32,222 bases of DNA, taken from positions 1 through 32,222 of the forward strand of contig NZ_JAGGPB010000086.1 in assembly GCF_018614055.1 (NCBI RefSeq), given 5' to 3'. A program made the translations under genes and the position numbers. Numbering within the stretch: the stretch's first letter is position 1; every line of letters begins with the position of its first letter. Source of the stretch: Streptomyces sp. ISL-98. GTDB taxonomy: Bacteria; Actinomycetota; Actinomycetes; Streptomycetales; Streptomycetaceae. Under the pieces are notes generated by a model. It searched no databases. It had not been told where the DNA came from and worked only from the letters and a program-made list of their open reading frames with translations. Below are positions 17,214 to 24,393 of the stretch, in pieces.

Positions 17214-17529
17214 CTACAGCTCGAAGTCGCTGACGCGGACCCAGATGAACGGGTCGTTCCAGCGGCCGGCTTGGCCCGGCCCACCATGGCAGCCGACCAG
17301 TCGAGCTCCCAGCCGGGCCGGTAGCCGCAGGCCCCCCAGCCGTCCGGCCGCCCGTGGGGAATCTCGAGTCCGGCCTCCCGCGCGGCGCGTGCCGCGTCGT
17401 AGACCTCGTGCGCGGCCTGTACGGCGGCGCTGCGGCTGTCGGCCTGGCCGGTGAAGACGTGCACCCCGCTCAGGCCGGGCATCTCGGTGCTCCGTATCGG
17501 GACGTCGACCTCGAAATAGGGAAGGTCAT
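17214..17529 (-). pseudogene. Small conserved protein (~105 aa) broken by two apparent single-base losses
   Basis: AGGAG precedes ATG 17529. Restoring one C at 17519-17521 gives MTFPYFEVDVPIRSTEMPG in frame with the long middle part (VHVFTGQADSRSAAVQAAHE, GLEIPHGRPDGWGACGYR, PGWELDWSAAM); restoring one G near 17275-17282 leads on to WNDPFIWVRVSDFEL and a stop at 17214. With both bases the length is an exact 106 codons. The pattern, an N-terminal strand with V-P-I-R-S-T and a C-terminal W-D/N-x-P motif, is familiar from small unknown proteins of Streptomyces mobile elements. The good reading after repair suggests sequence errors more than true decay. Confidence 0.65.
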
Positions 17530-17550
17530 GACGTCCAACTCCTCTCGTGC

Positions 17551-17611
17551 TCGCGGTGGTGAGGGACCACCGCGACCGCCCCGACCCCGGCGCGTTGGCC
17601 GGGGTCGGGGC
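17551..17611 (-). terminator. Two tandem hairpins between kinase and small-protein genes
   Basis: TCGCGGTGGT (17551-17560) pairs with ACCACCGCGA (17566-17575), and GCCCCGACCCCGG (17578-17590) pairs with CCGGGGTCGGGGC (17599-17611). Both stems are perfect. They follow the minus-strand kinase stop at 17632 and are the likely terminator or read-through attenuator ahead of the next gene. Confidence 0.65.
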
Positions 17612-17631
17612 AGCACGGAGTGTCCGTCAGC

Positions 17632-18588
17632 TCATCCGTGGACCGCTTCCAGGGCCTGTGCTAGGTCGGCGCGGCCTTCGGGGTCGTCGTCCTGGTCGTC
17701 GTCCACAGGGTCGGCGTGGACGGTGCAGACGATGTCCGGGTCGTTGTCCATCTCGCCGGTCAGCGCGCGGTACAGATCGGTGACCGAGTCACCCGCCCAG
17801 GCGAGGCCAGCGCATTCGTCTTCGAAGGGGCAGGGCAGCAGGACGTCGAAGCCGAAGTCCCCCGCCCCGTCGACGTCATCGCGGTACGCCAGGGTGAGGT
17901 ACTGCTGTCCGAGGCGGACCTGTCCGACGCGGTCCCTGCCCGTCACGAGGTCGGAGCCGGGCTTCCACCGCCACAGCGGCAGGATCTCCGAGCCGAAGTA
18001 CCGGCGGACCAGGAGCAGGTCGCCCAGGCCGTCGCTGCCGTCCCGTCCGAGGTCGGCTTCGCGGGCCTCGAACAGGCTTCGAAGGAACGGCTCCAGGCGG
18101 TAGAGGCTGTCGGCGAACAGCACCTCGTTGAAGCCCTCGGAGAGCAGCGCCGGGTGGGAGTGGACCATCGCCTTGTGCTGGGAGCGGACCGTGTCCTCCG
18201 GCACGCTCCGGTTCGCCGGGCGCCGGCCCTGCCGCTCGACACACACGTCGGCCGGCGTCGAGACCATGACCGCGACGGTGCGCATCCCGTGGCGCTTCGC
18301 GGCGGCGACCAGCGGCGCCCTGGCATCGCGGGTGACGTTCGTCGCGTCGATCACCGTCGTGGCCTTGCGGGCCATCCGGCGCTCCAGGAGCAGGTGCAGG
18401 ACATCGACCGCGTCGGCGGTCGCCTCCTGGCAGCCGGGGTCGTCACTCACCGCGCCGCGCAGGGCATCGAGCGAGAGGACCTGGGACGCGGGCCAGGTGC
18501 GGGCCAGCGTGCTTTTACCGGCCCCGGAGGCGCCGATGAGCACCACCAGCGCGTTCTTTCCGAGTCCGAAGTCGAACAGCTGGGTCAT
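17632..18588 (-). CDS. P-loop kinase of the polynucleotide-kinase type (AAA_33-like)
   Basis: 318 residues; ATG 18588 follows AAGGAGAT at ideal spacing and overlaps the upstream stop (ATGA). The kinase part shows Walker A GASGAGKS (19-26), the ID.TN strand (VIDATNVTRDARAPLVAAAK) that places the substrate-binding Asp, and RRPANRSVPEDTVRSQ with the lid arginines. This matches the T4 Pnk-like kinases of actinobacteria, which phosphorylate 5' ends or small hydroxyl substrates. Residues ~215-318 form an extra acidic domain (LGRDGSDGLGDLLLVRRYFG, ending DDDQDDDPEGRADLAQALEA) of unknown use. It may serve RNA repair or element metabolism; the substrate cannot be inferred. Confidence 0.75.
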   Translation of the reverse strand: MTQLFDFGLGKNALVVLIGASGAGKSTLARTWPASQVLSLDALRGAVSDDPGCQEATADAVDVLHLLLERRMARKATTVIDATNVTRDARAPLVAAAKRHGMRTVAVMVSTPADVCVERQGRRPANRSVPEDTVRSQHKAMVHSHPALLSEGFNEVLFADSLYRLEPFLRSLFEAREADLGRDGSDGLGDLLLVRRYFGSEILPLWRWKPGSDLVTGRDRVGQVRLGQQYLTLAYRDDVDGAGDFGFDVLLPCPFEDECAGLAWAGDSVTDLYRALTGEMDNDPDIVCTVHADPVDDDQDDDPEGRADLAQALEAVHG

Positions 18589-18932
18589 GCGGGATCTCCT
18601 TGCGGTTCGAGGGCGCGGGCTGCCCAGATCAGGCGCATCCCGGCGTTGTCGGTGATCAGGGCGGTGGCCTCGTGCAGCGGGCACGAGGCGTCGCCGTCGC
18701 GGTCGGGCTCGATCTGCTCGGCTCGCTGCGCGGCGACGGTGGCCAGCTGCGCGAGGAACGCCATGAACCCGCCGGGCGGGTCGGTGTCCTCGATGAGCTC
18801 GCGCAGGATCGCGGCGAGCTCCTGGTCGACGTCGTCGGCGGTGAGGTCGTCCTGGATCTGCTGGAGGGCCAGGGAGGCGATGCCGACCGAGGCACGGACA
18901 CGCTCCAGGCGCGTACGGGACCGGGCAGTCAC
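18585..18932 (-). CDS. Small helical hypothetical protein
   Basis: 115 residues from GTG 18932, which overlaps the upstream fragment's stop (GTGA), and its own stop overlaps the kinase start (ATGA). Mostly helical and acidic in the middle (ASLALQQIQDDLTADDVDQE, LAAILRELIEDTD), then FMAFLAQLATVAAQRAEQIE, with a single cysteine-histidine pair late (SCPLHEATAL). I do not recognise the family. Its double overlap shows it belongs to the same translation unit as the kinase. Confidence 0.65.
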   Translation of the reverse strand: MTARSRTRLERVRASVGIASLALQQIQDDLTADDVDQELAAILRELIEDTDPPGGFMAFLAQLATVAAQRAEQIEPDRDGDASCPLHEATALITDNAGMRLIWAARALEPQGDPA

Positions 18933-19160
18933 CGGCTGGACGCCTTCGTGGTGGCGATGAGGACGGCGACGGTCTCCCAGCCGTGGCGCCACGAGCTGTC
19001 GAGGTGGAAAGCGCCATTCATGCCGAAGTCAGCCAGCTTGTGGAAGCTGCTCTTGCCGGTCTTGTCGGCGAGCTTCTCCAGAACGCTGGCCCGGTACCCG
19101 GCGGTCCGCGATGTAGTGCGTGCCGAGGGACAGGGCGAGCGCGGCCGCGGCCGCACCGGG
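18929..19160 (-). pseudogene. C-terminal fragment of a membrane protein resembling DUF3307 types
   Basis: The readable end is ALALSLGTHYIADRRVP, then LEKLADKTGKSSFHKLADFG, MNGAFHLDSSWRHGWETVAV and stop at 18929. The T-H-Y-I/W-A-D-R-R, L-A-x-x-x-G-K-x-x-F-H and A-F-x-L-D-S-S-W-H blocks are those of DUF3307-like membrane proteins common on actinomycete integrative elements. The two parts are in different frames; dropping one G in the GGG near 19098-19103 joins them. The N-terminal helices are missing beyond ~19160, where transposon sequence begins. This was the first gene of the operon that continues with the small protein and kinase. Confidence 0.55.
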
Positions 19161-19367
19161 GTGAAAGCGACTCCGTCCGACGAGGAGATCAAACGCATCC
19201 GCACACTGATCCGCCGCGTCGAAACCGATCTCGACGGGCTCACCGACGACGAACGCGAACAGATCAAGGACGCCACCCAGACCCTGCGCAAGTCCCGCAC
19301 CATCTCCCTGGGCATGCCCGGAACCCGTCCGCCCGAGCCGGACCTGCGGCTGGAGCGTGACGCGTGA
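19161..19367 (+). pseudogene. Second Tn554-type recombinase tail (C-terminal fragment)
   Basis: About 68 residues: DEEIKRIRTLIRRVETDLDG, LTDDEREQIKDATQTLRKSR, then LGMPGTRPPEPDLRLERDA and a TGA that overlaps the next GTG. Tails ending LGMP..R.P.PD.R.E directly ahead of a TnpC-like gene are typical of a class of actinobacterial Tn554-like recombinases. The catalytic domain is missing; the left side abuts the membrane-protein fragment on the opposite strand near a GCGGCCGCGGCCGC repeat. Confidence 0.6.
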
Positions 19368-19645
19368 GCACATCACCGAACCACCTGACCCGAGCGCGGG
19401 CCGCGGACTCCGACCGTCGACGAAACCGAGTGTTCAAAGCCCTCGACCAACTGACTGCCGCCGGCGAGGAGATCAGCATCTCCTCGGTCGCCCGCGCCGC
19501 CGGCGTCCACCGCAGCCTGATTCACCGCCACGGAGACCTGCACGCGGCCGTCATCGCCCGCGCGGGCGAACCCCCGCCCGGCACGACCGCCGGACCGCAG
19601 GTCAGCCGCAAGTCGCTGCTGGCCGACGTCGCGAACCTCACGGGG
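19364..19645 (+). pseudogene. Second TnpC-like (DUF6262) protein, 5' fragment
   Basis: GTG start overlapping the recombinase stop (GTGA). Residues show the family order: a basic start (TRARAADSDRRRNRVFKALD), a helix-turn-helix (EEISISSVARAAGVHRSLIH), then the beginning of the coiled coil (SRKSLLADVANLTGA). The coiled coil is cut after ~92 residues at about 19645. It differs in sequence from the TnpC-like protein at 14511-14900, so it comes from another element. The frame stays open into the next fragment, producing a chimeric frame to 20218. Confidence 0.65.
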
Positions 19646-19699
19646 GCCAGACAGCTTGGGAATCCTCCGGCCTCGGCGCCCCAGCCGACATCGAGACGC

Positions 19700-19965
19700 T
19701 CACACGCCGCACCACCGAGTCGGCACGGGCCTCTGCGGGAGTTCGTACGCACCGGTGACATCCGAGGCCTGCGGGGCTACCTGATAGTGGTGGCAGCTTG
19801 CAGTGCGAAGAACGACGACGGCTGGACGACCACGCATGACAGCGCCGTCTGGGCGCGGCTGATGGACATCCACGCGCACGCGACGGAGCAGGCTGCCCGG
19901 ACGGGTGCCTGGCGCACGCTGCGTCGGCTGGAGAAGCGGGGACTCGTCACCTGTACACGTCGCCG
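19700..19965 (+). pseudogene. Winged-helix plasmid/integrative-element protein, internal fragment
   Basis: Recognisable from PLREFVRTGDIRGLRGYLIV to AWRTLRRLEKRGLVTCTRRR, with GWTTTHDSAVWARLMDIHAH between. This pattern is the first winged-helix half of a protein class frequent on Streptomyces integrative plasmids, where it continues with TKI.VTLLREDGSG. Here it is cut right after the first wing at about 19965. It has no start of its own and sits in the same frame as the TnpC fragment. Confidence 0.5.
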
Positions 19966-20306
19966 TGGCCGACCCGCAGGACTGGCAGACGCTGGCCGAC
20001 TCGATCGCCACACTGGTGGGGGAGCGCGGACGGGCCTTTGTGGTGGAGCTCGCGGAGGCGGCCGGGCAGCAGCTGATGGCCCTGGCGAAGGGCCCTGCGG
20101 GGCCGCCGCCCAAACTCCAGCCGGTGTTCCGCCATGGCATCGCGCCCGGGGCGGTGGCCGACGCGGAGGTGCCGGAATTCTTCCGGAACGCCGGGCTCGA
20201 AGTGCTCGCGAGCGGTGAACTGCCGCTCACGACAACGGAGTACACACCGGACGGCTCACGGATCGAACTGCCCTCGAAGTGGCTGGTCATTGGCCGCGAT
20301 GGGTGA
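19966..20306 (+). pseudogene. SAM-dependent methyltransferase, C-terminal fragment
   Basis: The last ~113 residues of a class I methyltransferase: LVGERGRAFVVELAEAAGQQ, then PPPKLQPVFRHGIAPGAVAD, FFRNAGLEVLASGELPLTTT and a LPSKWLVIGR end with stop at 20306. The G-R-x-F-x-V-E-L strand and following helix correspond to the late Rossmann strands; the SAM-binding motif I is missing, so it cannot be active. The left border adjoins the winged-helix fragment. Confidence 0.6.
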
Positions 20307-20453
20307 TGCGACAGGTCTGATCGACAGATAGCTCACAGATTCGGCCAGGAGGTGCCGCGCCGTGTCGTGGTCGTGCCAAAATGCCCCGAGCTAAAAGTGG
20401 TTGTTCGACTGCCTCGCATCGGACTCATTCGCGGAAGGCACCGGGGACCGCAC

Positions 20454-21818
20454 ATGGCACGGCATCCGCTGACGCTGCTCCGAGCGTCGGTCAACCTGTC
20501 CCACCCCGCTTACGCGCGGCTGGTCGCCGAGACTCACGCCGACCTGGGTTTCGGGCACATGGCCGCGCGCCGCGAGAAGGTCTCGCGCTGGGAATCCGGA
20601 CGGACGGTGCCGGAGCTCACCGCACAGATCGCCATCGCGCACATCCACCAGGTTCCCGAGGAGGCGGTGACGCGGCTCGGCTGGCCGTACTGGCTGCACT
20701 TGGCGACCAGCGACGCTGCCTTGCTGACCAGCCCGTGGACCCCCGATGGGGCCATCGACGTCCTGCATGGCACGGCGCGGCGCGCCGACGCGGAACCACG
20801 TTCCTATCTCGCCGTGACCGGATCCGCCGTCGCTTCCCTGTCCAGGGCCTCTCTTGCCGCCGTGGCCGATTGGCAGCCGCCGCCTGCCCGCGACGGACGC
20901 CGCGTCGCCCCCGACACCGCAGCCTGGATCGAGACCCGAATCGAGGCCTTGGAAGCGGTGGAACCGCCGGTCAGCCCGGCGGTCCTCTACCCGGCGGCCC
21001 GCGCGGAGTTCCGGCTGATCACCGGACTCCTGGCGGGCAGCGGCTACGACCGGAAGACCGGGACCTGGCTCTTCCTCCTCGCCGCGCGCGCCGCCGCCCT
21101 GTGCGGATGGTTCAGCGATGCTCTGGGAGAGGAGGCCCGGGGGGAACGGTACTATCTGGCTGCAATCCGCGCCGCCACGACCGCAGGTGCGCGCCGGTGG
21201 GCATCCGTCTATCTGAGCAACCTGGCCGCCAGTCATCTCGCAGTCGGCGACCCCAGGGACGCGGTCCCATTGATCGGTGCCGCACGAGCCATCGCCCGGC
21301 GCCCCTCACCCCGCCTCACGGCCGCCTTGTACATCCGAGAGGCCCGCACTCACGCCCGCCTCGGAGAGGCGGCTGCCAGCACCCGGGCCCTCGATCATGC
21401 CGCCAGCACCCTGGCCGCCGGCCCGGGCGACTGGGATCCGACGATCGACCCGTTCGTCGGGAACGTCGACGAGGACTGGTTGGCCAGATCCACCGGAATA
21501 ACCTGGCTTCAAATCGGCCGGCCCGAGCGGGCGCTGCGTCACTTCACCACACTGCTCGACGACGGCCCCTCGTCGCATGTGCCCACCCTTCCCTTCCTGC
21601 CTCTCGCCAGGGATCTGCTGCATGTTGTCGACGCGCAGATAGCGCTCGGCGAGTTGGAGGCCGCCGTCCACAGCGCTGGCAGGGCCGTGGCCGTGTTCGG
21701 CAGCCTGCCCATCGGCCTTCTCCGCCGGTACCGGCAACGATTCGCCCCCCATCGCGGCGTCCCCGCCGTACGGGACCTCTTCGATCTCCTGGAAGAACAG
21801 CCCCTCTCGTCCGTGTGA
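20454..21818 (+). CDS. XRE-type regulator with C-terminal TPR-like repeats
   Basis: 454 residues. Start at ATG 20454 (MARHPLTLLRASVNLSHPAY); the frame is open earlier but those residues are not family-like. The first ~80 residues form a helix-turn-helix of the kind found in Streptomyces XRE regulators (FGHMAARREKVSRWESGRTV) ending VTRLGWPYWL. From ~180 onward come alanine-rich helical hairpins compatible with tetratricopeptide repeats (LLAARAAALCGWFSDALGEE, YLSNLAASHLAVGDPRDAV, ARTHARLGEAAASTRALDHA). Such proteins often sense a peptide or small ligand through the repeats and control nearby genes. Target unknown; the small ORF and sigma-like gene follow in the same direction. Confidence 0.75.
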   Translation: MARHPLTLLRASVNLSHPAYARLVAETHADLGFGHMAARREKVSRWESGRTVPELTAQIAIAHIHQVPEEAVTRLGWPYWLHLATSDAALLTSPWTPDGAIDVLHGTARRADAEPRSYLAVTGSAVASLSRASLAAVADWQPPPARDGRRVAPDTAAWIETRIEALEAVEPPVSPAVLYPAARAEFRLITGLLAGSGYDRKTGTWLFLLAARAAALCGWFSDALGEEARGERYYLAAIRAATTAGARRWASVYLSNLAASHLAVGDPRDAVPLIGAARAIARRPSPRLTAALYIREARTHARLGEAAASTRALDHAASTLAAGPGDWDPTIDPFVGNVDEDWLARSTGITWLQIGRPERALRHFTTLLDDGPSSHVPTLPFLPLARDLLHVVDAQIALGELEAAVHSAGRAVAVFGSLPIGLLRRYRQRFAPHRGVPAVRDLFDLLEEQPLSSV

Positions 21819-21905
21819 GCGTCGCGGAAGACCGCGTCTTTGGTTTCGGAGGAGTCCTCCCACAGGTGGCTACGGCAGACTTTCGTCCGCGTCAGGGTTT
21901 CACCC

Positions 21906-22136
21906 ATGACACATATCCCGGCCGACTGGCCCGAAGACTCCGTCGCCGCAGGTCCTGAAACAGGCGGCTCGTGGGTGGACATGCACCTCGACGTACCGAT
22001 ACGCGGTCCGCTGCCAGGCCCTGTCGCCGAGGCCGCCGCGTACTCGTGCCTCGACTACGAAATTTCTTATCCCGTGAGCACAAAACCGGCGGCGCGTAAG
22101 TGGCGGCGCGCCATGCTGTGGTCATCGGGCCGGTGA
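21906..22136 (+). CDS. Small hypothetical ORF
   Basis: 76 residues starting MTHIPADWPEDSVAAGPETG, ending with a basic tail (KPAARKWRRAMLWSSGR). Third positions are moderately G/C-rich, and it fills the gap between the XRE regulator and the sigma-like gene, but no strong ribosome-binding site is seen and I recognise no family. It may be a real small protein or chance. Confidence 0.35.
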   Translation: MTHIPADWPEDSVAAGPETGGSWVDMHLDVPIRGPLPGPVAEAAAYSCLDYEISYPVSTKPAARKWRRAMLWSSGR

Positions 22137-22175
22137 GGTCGTAACCAGCCGTTGTACGCAGAAGGTCGGTGCTGG

Positions 22176-23213
22176 ATGTATTCATCTCTGGGCTTCAGAT
22201 CCGCGCATGAACCTGTTCCCGATTCCTTGTTGATGCGGGAGGTCCAGGATGGTCGCCTGGGTGCGTTCCGCCGCATCTATCGACGCCACTATTCAGCGGT
22301 GAGCGCATACGCGATCCACTGCGCGGATGGCCCCGTGGGCGCCTACCTGCTGGCCTGCCGGGCCTTCGCCGAGCTACTGCAGCGGATACTGGAGGGGGAG
22401 CCCCATCTCGAACGCCGGCTCGCCGGGTGTCTTCGGCTCCAGCTGCTGAGCAGTGTGCGTATCGCGGCGGTGAGCCGATGCGCCGGCGACAGCGAGCAGG
22501 TCTCACCGCGGTTCCGCCAGTGGGTCGCCCAGGGCGCTCGCTGGTCCATGGAGGACAACCTCCACCTCGCACTCGCCTGGGAGAATCTCCCAGCGGACAC
22601 GCGATGCTTGTTGTGGCACACGATGGCGGACAGGGACAACCCGGACTTGGTGTCTGCGGTGACGGGCGTTCCTTCCAGACTGATCGACGACACTCGCATC
22701 GAGGGCCTGAACAGGCTGCGGCAGATTCGGGTGAGTCTTTATCTGGATCGGCTGGAGCGACCGGATTGCCGGGCCGCGGTCGAGGAGCTGATGGCTCAGC
22801 TGCCCGCCCTCAGGCTCGGGGACGCGTTGCGGCACGCCGGCGTGTGCGCCGCGTGCCGCGAAGTGTTCAATGACGTGATCCACCTGGACACTCGCCTGGA
22901 AAAGCAGCTGCCGTCACAGCTGCTGGGCTGGTGGCCCGGAAGCGAATACCTGAATGTCAAGTCCTCCATTCACGGTCCCGTGACCGATCCGCCATTCCTG
23001 GATCACACCATGCGAACGACGCTTTCGGCGACGCGGCCGCGGGGTTCCTCGCGGGGGCGCGGTGCGGTGGGCGGCGGGCTCAGAAGCGCTCTTGTCATCG
23101 CTGCTTTCGTGGTCGGCGTGGCGGCCGGCTATGCGTCGTATTCGGCGTCCGCCGCGCAGGATGCTGAATACGACGCACCGGCCCACCCCTGGCACACGGC
23201 GTCACCGCGGTGA
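22176..23213 (+). CDS. ECF-sigma-like protein with built-in zinc anti-sigma motif and membrane segment
   Basis: 345 residues from ATG 22176 with AAGG about 10 bases upstream. Residues ~18-75 look like sigma region 2 (SLLMREVQDGRLGAFRRIYR) and ~135-190 like region 4 (NLPADTRCLLWHT, then VTGVPSRLIDDTRIEGLNRL). Residues 220-227 (HAGVCAAC) carry the H-x3-C-x2-C motif of zinc-binding anti-sigma factors, followed near residues 305-325 by one transmembrane segment (ALVIAAFVVGVAAGYASY). Normally sigma and anti-sigma are separate proteins; here one chain seems to hold both. The domain logic suggests a membrane-held transcription factor released by proteolysis or zinc/redox change. Region 2 is weak, so DNA binding is not certain. 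Confidence 0.6.
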   Translation: MYSSLGFRSAHEPVPDSLLMREVQDGRLGAFRRIYRRHYSAVSAYAIHCADGPVGAYLLACRAFAELLQRILEGEPHLERRLAGCLRLQLLSSVRIAAVSRCAGDSEQVSPRFRQWVAQGARWSMEDNLHLALAWENLPADTRCLLWHTMADRDNPDLVSAVTGVPSRLIDDTRIEGLNRLRQIRVSLYLDRLERPDCRAAVEELMAQLPALRLGDALRHAGVCAACREVFNDVIHLDTRLEKQLPSQLLGWWPGSEYLNVKSSIHGPVTDPPFLDHTMRTTLSATRPRGSSRGRGAVGGGLRSALVIAAFVVGVAAGYASYSASAAQDAEYDAPAHPWHTASPR

Positions 23214-23229
23214 ACGCCCTCTGGGCAAC

Positions 23230-23263
23230 GGCGCCCGGCCGGCGTGATCAGACGCCGGGCGCC
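23230..23263. terminator. Hairpin at convergent gene ends
   Basis: GGCGCCCGGC (23230-23239) pairs with GCCGGGCGCC (23254-23263); an inner CGGCGT/ACGCCG pairing is an alternative. It lies between the ends of the convergent sigma-like gene and the minus-strand unknown gene and includes the stop codon of the latter. Confidence 0.55.
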
Positions 23264-24393
23264 AGGGCCGCCGCAATCGCCTCCAGGGCCATGGGGCCCG
23301 GTGTGTGGTGCAGGCGCTCCAGGACGTCCCCGGGCACGATCTCTTCGGCCAGGAGATAGCAATAGGCGTCGGAAGCGCCGCGCGGGACATGGGCTGCCAC
23401 GACGGCCGCTGACGGTTCGGGCCAGCCGCGAGGGTCGCCGCCGGCCCACCCGGGCACGGCGATGATGATCGCCCACCGCTGTCCGCCGTCGTCGTGGACA
23501 TATCGTTCCAGGCTGCCCAGCGGGAGGTTGTCGACCGTGTGTTCTCCTCCTGTGAACAGCGTCCAGCCCGCCGCGAGTTGGGGCCGGGCCTGGTAGAGCG
23601 CCGTGCGGCTGCCGTAGAGGCGCGGTGGCGCGGCCGTGTGCCGCAATGTGCCGTCGAGCCATTGTTGGTACAGCGGGTCGGCGACGGGCCGCCAGGTGTG
23701 AAAGGCAGGATGCTTGGACATCTCGCTGAAGATGACCCGCGCGTAATGTGAGGTATCGGTCAGTTCTTCGGCGAGGTAGCGCCCCGCGACCCGCAGTCCG
23801 TCGTCTCCGCGGCCGGGCTGGGCGACCTGTCCCGCGTGCGATGCCGCGGCGAGGTGCGGGCCGATCGCCCTCGCCGCGCTCTCGGCGCACACCGCAGCTT
23901 CGGCGCGGATGCTGCAAGCGGCGTGGGCCCATGCCAAGCGCCCGACGCGACCCGCCGTCGGCGTAGCCCGGCTCTCCGCCGCCTGCGCCGGTGACAGACA
24001 CTCGATCTCGACTCGCAGCACGTTTGCGGCGTGTACGGCGCCGATGCCGCACGTACGCACCCATCGCATGAGGTCCTGGTCGACGTTCTGCTGATAGTTC
24101 AGCCAAGCGCGGTTCAGTCTTCTGTGGGGCGCCTGCGCCGAGTGGGCGAGCCGGTCCAACTGGCGCACCCAGCGACGGGCTTCGGCCAGGCTCGGCCCGT
24201 CATGGAACTCCGCCGGAGCCCCGTGGCGAGTGTCGGGGCGCAGCGACTGGTGCAGCCGTAGGCCCAGTTCAGGGTCGCTCAGGTTGAGCAGCGCGTGGTT
24301 GGGCTTGCGCAAGCCCGACGGGAGACCGACCATCGGTGGGGCGGTGGGTTTGGGCGGTGTCACTGTCTTCGGCTCAGAGCTTGCGCGCGTCAT
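23248..24393 (-). CDS. Hypothetical protein, last gene of the two-component/PucR operon
   Basis: 381 residues; ATG 24393 overlaps the PucR stop (ATGA). The N-terminus is Pro/Thr-rich. The middle (about 70-200) is helical with repeated Ala, His and Arg (EARRWVRQLDRLAHSAQ, WLNYQQNVDQDLMRWVRTCG). The second half has Trp-rich strands (FHTWRPVADPLYQQWLDG, RWAIIIAVPGWAGGDPRGWP). No signal peptide, membrane segment or metal motif is seen. I do not recognise the family. Coupling to regulators suggests a regulatory or sensing partner rather than an enzyme, but that is only context. Confidence 0.65.
   Translation of the reverse strand: MTRASSEPKTVTPPKPTAPPMVGLPSGLRKPNHALLNLSDPELGLRLHQSLRPDTRHGAPAEFHDGPSLAEARRWVRQLDRLAHSAQAPHRRLNRAWLNYQQNVDQDLMRWVRTCGIGAVHAANVLRVEIECLSPAQAAESRATPTAGRVGRLAWAHAACSIRAEAAVCAESAARAIGPHLAAASHAGQVAQPGRGDDGLRVAGRYLAEELTDTSHYARVIFSEMSKHPAFHTWRPVADPLYQQWLDGTLRHTAAPPRLYGSRTALYQARPQLAAGWTLFTGGEHTVDNLPLGSLERYVHDDGGQRWAIIIAVPGWAGGDPRGWPEPSAAVVAAHVPRGASDAYCYLLAEEIVPGDVLERLHHTPGPMALEAIAAALAPGV

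Noticed and set aside
20381..21958. 525-codon plus-strand frame overlapping the XRE-TPR gene
   Set aside because: Runs in another frame of the regulator gene; Arg/Pro-rich with no ribosome-binding site.
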